A stretch of 17,631 nucleotides of DNA, from the NCBI GenBank assembly GCA_023427945.1, contig JAEYZR010000051.1:1-17631 (forward strand), written 5' to 3'. Under the pieces are notes generated by a model. That model did no database searches. It worked only from the letters and a program-made list of their open reading frames with translations, and was not told where the DNA came from. Origin of the DNA: Pseudomonadota bacterium (GTDB lineage: Bacteria > Pseudomonadota > Gammaproteobacteria > Burkholderiales > Burkholderiaceae_B). The translations under genes and the position numbers were made by a program. Position 1 is the first letter of the stretch; each line of letters starts with the position of its first letter. Positions 14,645 to 17,631 of this stretch are shown here, in pieces.

Positions 14645-17098
14645 ATGACCAAGCCGCATAGACCAAACTCCCGAAAAGCGCCGCCCGCACGTTCCGGCTC
14701 GCCCGTCCTGCGTTTCTTCGCCAAATCTGCCATTTTCATTGGCGGGCTCGGGCTATGCGGGGTGCTGTTGACCGGCATGGCGCTGGCTCTGGCCTGGCCG
14801 AACCTGCCCGACCTGAACGCCATGACCGACTATCGTCCGCGCGTTCCACTGCGCGTGTTCACGGCAGATCGCGTGCTGATCGGCGAATTTGGCGAAGAAA
14901 GGCGCAATGTACTGCGCTTCAACGAAATCCCCGATGTGATGAAATCGGCCGTGCTGGCCGCCGAAGACGACCGCTTCTACCAGCATGGCGGCATCGACTG
15001 GATGGGCGTGGCGCGTGCCGGCCTGACCAACCTGCGCAACATGTCCAAGACCCAGGGCGCCAGCACCATCACCATGCAGGTGGCGCGCAACTTCTATCTG
15101 TCGTCGGAAAAGACCTACTCGCGCAAGTTCTATGAGTTGCTGCTGACCTTCAAGATCGAGGCCAGCCTGAGCAAGGATCAGATTCTCGAGCTCTACATGA
15201 ATCAGATCTACCTGGGACACCGCGCCTACGGTTTCGCTGCCGCATCGCGTGCCTACCTGGGCAAGGTGCTCTCGGAAGTCACGCCTGCCGAAGCGGCGCT
15301 GCTCGCCGGCATCCCCAAGGCCCCCTCGCGATTCAACCCGATTGCCAACCGCCCCCGCGCCGAACAGCGCCAGGCCTATGTGCTTGAGCGCATGCATCGT
15401 CTGGGCTATCTGACCGACGCCGAATACAACACGGCCCGCGCGCAGAAAATTGTCATCAAACCTGCCGAAGGCACCCCTGCGGGCGGCTACGCCATCCACG
15501 GCGAATACGTGTCGGAACTCGCGCGCCAACTGCTCTACAACGTCTACCAGGACAACGTGTACTCGCGCGGCATCAACATCTATACCACCGTGCAGTCCAA
15601 GGACCAGGAATCGGCCTACCGCTCGGTACGCGAAGGCGTGCTGGATTACACGCGCCGCGCCCCCTATCCCGGGCCTGAGGCACAAATGGAGATGCCTGCA
15701 GGCATCGAAAACGATCCGGAAAAACTCGACGAGTTTCTCGATGGCGTCTTCGAAAAATATACCGACAGCGCCGACCTCCTGACCGGCGTCGTGCTGTCGG
15801 CCAGCGCCACCGAACTGCGCATCGCCCGCAGCGCGTCCGAGATCGTCACCATCACCGACAAAAAACGGCTGGCCACGGTGGCCCGCTCGCTGGGCGAACG
15901 GGCCCGCGCCGATGTGCGCCTGAAACGTGGCTCGGTGGTGTACATGCACCAGGTGGCCCCGCAGGACTGGGAAGTCATCAACATGCCCACCGTGCAGGCG
16001 GCCTTTGTGTCGCTTTCTCCTGCCGACGGCTCGATCCGTGCGCTGGTGGGTGGCTTTGACTTCTACCGTGGCAATTTCAACCGTGTCACGCAGGCCTGGC
16101 GTCAGCCCGGCTCGAACATCAAGCCGTTCATCTATGCCGCCTCGCTGGAGCGGGGTTTGACGCCGGCCACGCAGATCTCTGACCAGCCCTTCATGCTGAC
16201 GGCAGCTCAGACCGGGTCCAAGGCCTGGAACCCGAAGAACTACGGCAATCAGTATGAACCCATGCTGACCATGCGCCAGGGCCTGTACAAGTCCAAGAAC
16301 ATGGTCACCATCCGCATCATGCAGGCCATCGGCCCGCAGTATGCTCAGGAGTATCTGACACGCTTTGGCTTCGATAAGTCACGCCAGCCACCGGTGTTGC
16401 CGATGGCGCTGGGCGCAGGATCGGTCACGCCCTTGCAGCTTGCCGGCGCCTATGCCGTGTTCGCCAATGGCGGCTACCGCATCACACCGTATCTGATCGA
16501 CCGTGTCACCGACAGCAGCGGCAAAGTGCTGATGCAATCCAATCCGGTGGTCGCAGGCGACGCTGCGGCGCGCGCCATCGACCCGCGTACGGCCTACGTC
16601 ATGGACGACATGCTGCGTGGTGTGACGGTCTCGGGCACGGCTGCGCGCGCACGCGCCACGCTCAAGCGCAACGACCTGGCCGGCAAGACGGGCACGACGA
16701 ACGAATCCGTGGACGCCTGGTTCTCGGGCTACACGCCGTCACTGGTGGCGACGGCATGGCTGGGATATGACCAGCCACGCTCGCTGGGCTCGCGCGAAAC
16801 CGGCGGTGGCGTTGCCATGCCGATCTGGCTGAGCTACATGCAGGATGTGCTCAAGGGCGTGCCCGAACAGCCCCGCCACGCACGGCCGGAAGGCCTGCTG
16901 GTCGAAGGCGGGGAAATGTATTTCTCGGAATTTCCGCCTGGACAGGCCGTGGCCCGCCTGGGCCTGCCCGTGCAGGATGAACTGGGCGACCTCCTGAACA
17001 TCCTGTCCGGGGACAGCGGCAACAGCAACAATGCCGTCAGGGCGTCGCCCAACATGCGCAGCAACGATGGTCAGTGGTCGCAGAACATCAACTTCTGA
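14645..17098 (+). CDS. mrcA: Penicillin-binding protein 1A (bifunctional transglycosylase/transpeptidase)
   Basis: Class A PBP, anchored in the inner membrane, that polymerises lipid II and cross-links peptidoglycan in the periplasm. It has 817 residues. A short basic cytoplasmic start leads to a membrane helix (about 28-52, AIFIGGLGLCGVLLTGMALAL). The GT51 glycosyltransferase domain has AAEDDRFYQHGGID with catalytic Glu107, GASTITMQVARNFYL and KIEASLSKDQILELYMNQIYLG. An OB-like insertion follows (about 370-450). The transpeptidase domain has catalytic Ser490 in GSNIKPF (SxxK), SKN at 550-552, and KTGTTNE from Lys681. It is divergent from aroK over 113 bp and convergent with cyaY. The gene is also called ponA. 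Confidence 0.96.
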   Translation: MTKPHRPNSRKAPPARSGSPVLRFFAKSAIFIGGLGLCGVLLTGMALALAWPNLPDLNAMTDYRPRVPLRVFTADRVLIGEFGEERRNVLRFNEIPDVMKSAVLAAEDDRFYQHGGIDWMGVARAGLTNLRNMSKTQGASTITMQVARNFYLSSEKTYSRKFYELLLTFKIEASLSKDQILELYMNQIYLGHRAYGFAAASRAYLGKVLSEVTPAEAALLAGIPKAPSRFNPIANRPRAEQRQAYVLERMHRLGYLTDAEYNTARAQKIVIKPAEGTPAGGYAIHGEYVSELARQLLYNVYQDNVYSRGINIYTTVQSKDQESAYRSVREGVLDYTRRAPYPGPEAQMEMPAGIENDPEKLDEFLDGVFEKYTDSADLLTGVVLSASATELRIARSASEIVTITDKKRLATVARSLGERARADVRLKRGSVVYMHQVAPQDWEVINMPTVQAAFVSLSPADGSIRALVGGFDFYRGNFNRVTQAWRQPGSNIKPFIYAASLERGLTPATQISDQPFMLTAAQTGSKAWNPKNYGNQYEPMLTMRQGLYKSKNMVTIRIMQAIGPQYAQEYLTRFGFDKSRQPPVLPMALGAGSVTPLQLAGAYAVFANGGYRITPYLIDRVTDSSGKVLMQSNPVVAGDAAARAIDPRTAYVMDDMLRGVTVSGTAARARATLKRNDLAGKTGTTNESVDAWFSGYTPSLVATAWLGYDQPRSLGSRETGGGVAMPIWLSYMQDVLKGVPEQPRHARPEGLLVEGGEMYFSEFPPGQAVARLGLPVQDELGDLLNILSGDSGNSNNAVRASPNMRSNDGQWSQNINF

Positions 17099-17118
17099 CC
17101 TGACGCAAGACGCCGGGC

Positions 17119-17448
17119 TCAGAGCTGGATGGTGAGCGGCACACCGGCCGCCTCCGTGCAGATCTGCGAGAGCGTTTCGTGCAATGCCGGGCCACCCCGG
17201 GTATCGTTCCAGGTCTGGCCATCGAATTTGTAGTGAAAACCGCCGGAACGCGCCGCCAGCCAGATCTCCTGCATGGCGGCCTGGCTGTTCACGACAATCG
17301 TGGCACCTGAATCGAAAGCAAGCGTCAGCACGTTGCCGTTACGTGAAACGTCCAGGTCCACATCGTGAGAACCTGGCCAGTCGTCGGCCTGGCTTTCGAT
17401 CAGATCCAGGACTTTTTCTGCCAATGCAAGAAATTCAGTTTCATTCAT
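17119..17448 (-). CDS. cyaY: Bacterial frataxin CyaY
   Basis: Small acidic iron-binding protein that modulates iron-sulfur cluster assembly through the cysteine desulfurase IscS. It has 109 residues, the normal size. The N-terminal helix is acidic (MNETEFLALAEKVLDLIESQADDW), followed by DVDLDVSRNGNVLTLAFDSG and the frataxin core VVNSQAAMQEIWLAARSGGFHY, then W and LHETLS. The ATG at 17448 is chosen because the conserved helix starts there, with AGGTTGG just upstream; the in-frame extension to 17556 lies over the divergent lipoprotein gene. It converges with mrcA across only 20 bp. Confidence 0.95.
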   Translation of the reverse strand: MNETEFLALAEKVLDLIESQADDWPGSHDVDLDVSRNGNVLTLAFDSGATIVVNSQAAMQEIWLAARSGGFHYKFDGQTWNDTRGGPALHETLSQICTEAAGVPLTIQL

Positions 17449-17480
17449 AATCCAACCTGCACGATTTTTGGAGTGACTAA

Positions 17481-17631
17481 GTGACCCACATGGCAACGAG
17501 CCGCATGGCTTTACGCATTGTAGCCATCGCCGCGCTGGCCGGCCTGACCGCGGCATGCGGGTTCAAGGGGCCGCTCTATCTGCCGCCCGCATCCGGTGCG
17601 CCTGCCGAAGCGCCCCCGGCCCCCGGCCCCG
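17481..17631 (+). CDS. lptM: Small lipoprotein of the LptM (YifL) family, N-terminal part, cut by the right edge
   Basis: N-terminal part of a small outer-membrane lipoprotein. In E. coli, LptM supports maturation of the LPS translocon LptD/E. The sequence has a hydrophobic signal peptide (MALRIVAIAALAGLTAAC), then the family hallmark CGFKGPLYLPP and an alanine/proline-rich start of the tail. Thr at position -3 of the lipobox is atypical. Possible starts are GTG 17481, ATG 17490 and ATG 17505. I chose GTG because a GGAG site at 17470-17473 is 7 nt before it, against 16 nt for the first ATG. It is divergent from cyaY, as the homologue is in related genomes, where lysA often follows. Confidence 0.85.
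   Translation, partial: MTHMATSRMALRIVAIAALAGLTAACGFKGPLYLPPASGAPAEAPPAPGP

Noticed and set aside
14753..15949. A 398-codon open frame antisense to mrcA
   Set aside because: It covers the conserved glycosyltransferase domain on the other strand and has histidine/glycine-rich shadow composition.

Overview
The window is GC-rich, tightly packed chromosomal DNA. Protein sequences and gene order point to a betaproteobacterium of the order Burkholderiales, probably an Alcaligenaceae relative (Bordetella/Achromobacter side). This assignment rests on remembered family sequences, not on a search. I see no tRNA or rRNA genes, insertion sequences, phage genes or CRISPR arrays. Almost every base lies in a recognisable gene or a short intergenic control region.

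Left part (1-6720), secretion and chitin degradation. On the minus strand, in transcription order, lie gspG (major pseudopilin), a small secreted lytic transglycosylase, gspF (inner-membrane platform) and gspE (ATPase, running off the left edge). The first three overlap one another and look like one operon. Divergent from them is a 1080-residue ChiA-type GH18 chitinase with a signal peptide, three Ig/PKD-like modules and two CBM5/12 chitin-binding modules. The 251-bp gap between gspG and the chitinase gene carries an inverted pair of 25-bp elements, each made of two 11-bp half-units. This suggests one regulator controls both sides. The simplest reading is a chitinase encoded next to the type II secretion machine that exports it.

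Middle part (6720-11620), DNA maintenance. A strong bidirectional terminator closes the chitinase gene and ssb. Upstream of ssb lies an MFS transporter with its own terminator, and then divergent uvrA. UvrA is full length, but its first Walker A motif has Phe in place of the Ser/Thr that normally follows the lysine.

Right part (11618-17631), housekeeping. aroK, aroB and dgt (minus strand) are coupled by two 4-nt ATGA overlaps. They supply shikimate-pathway enzymes and a dNTPase-family HD protein. Divergent from aroK is mrcA (penicillin-binding protein 1A). Both genes have a -10-like hexamer 6-7 nt before the start codon, so both transcripts could be leaderless. cyaY (frataxin) converges on mrcA. 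Divergent from cyaY is the start of a small lipoprotein gene of the LptM (YifL) family, cut by the right edge.

The most unusual items are the gsp/transglycosylase/chitinase unit with its inverted operator-like array, and the UvrA Walker A substitution.
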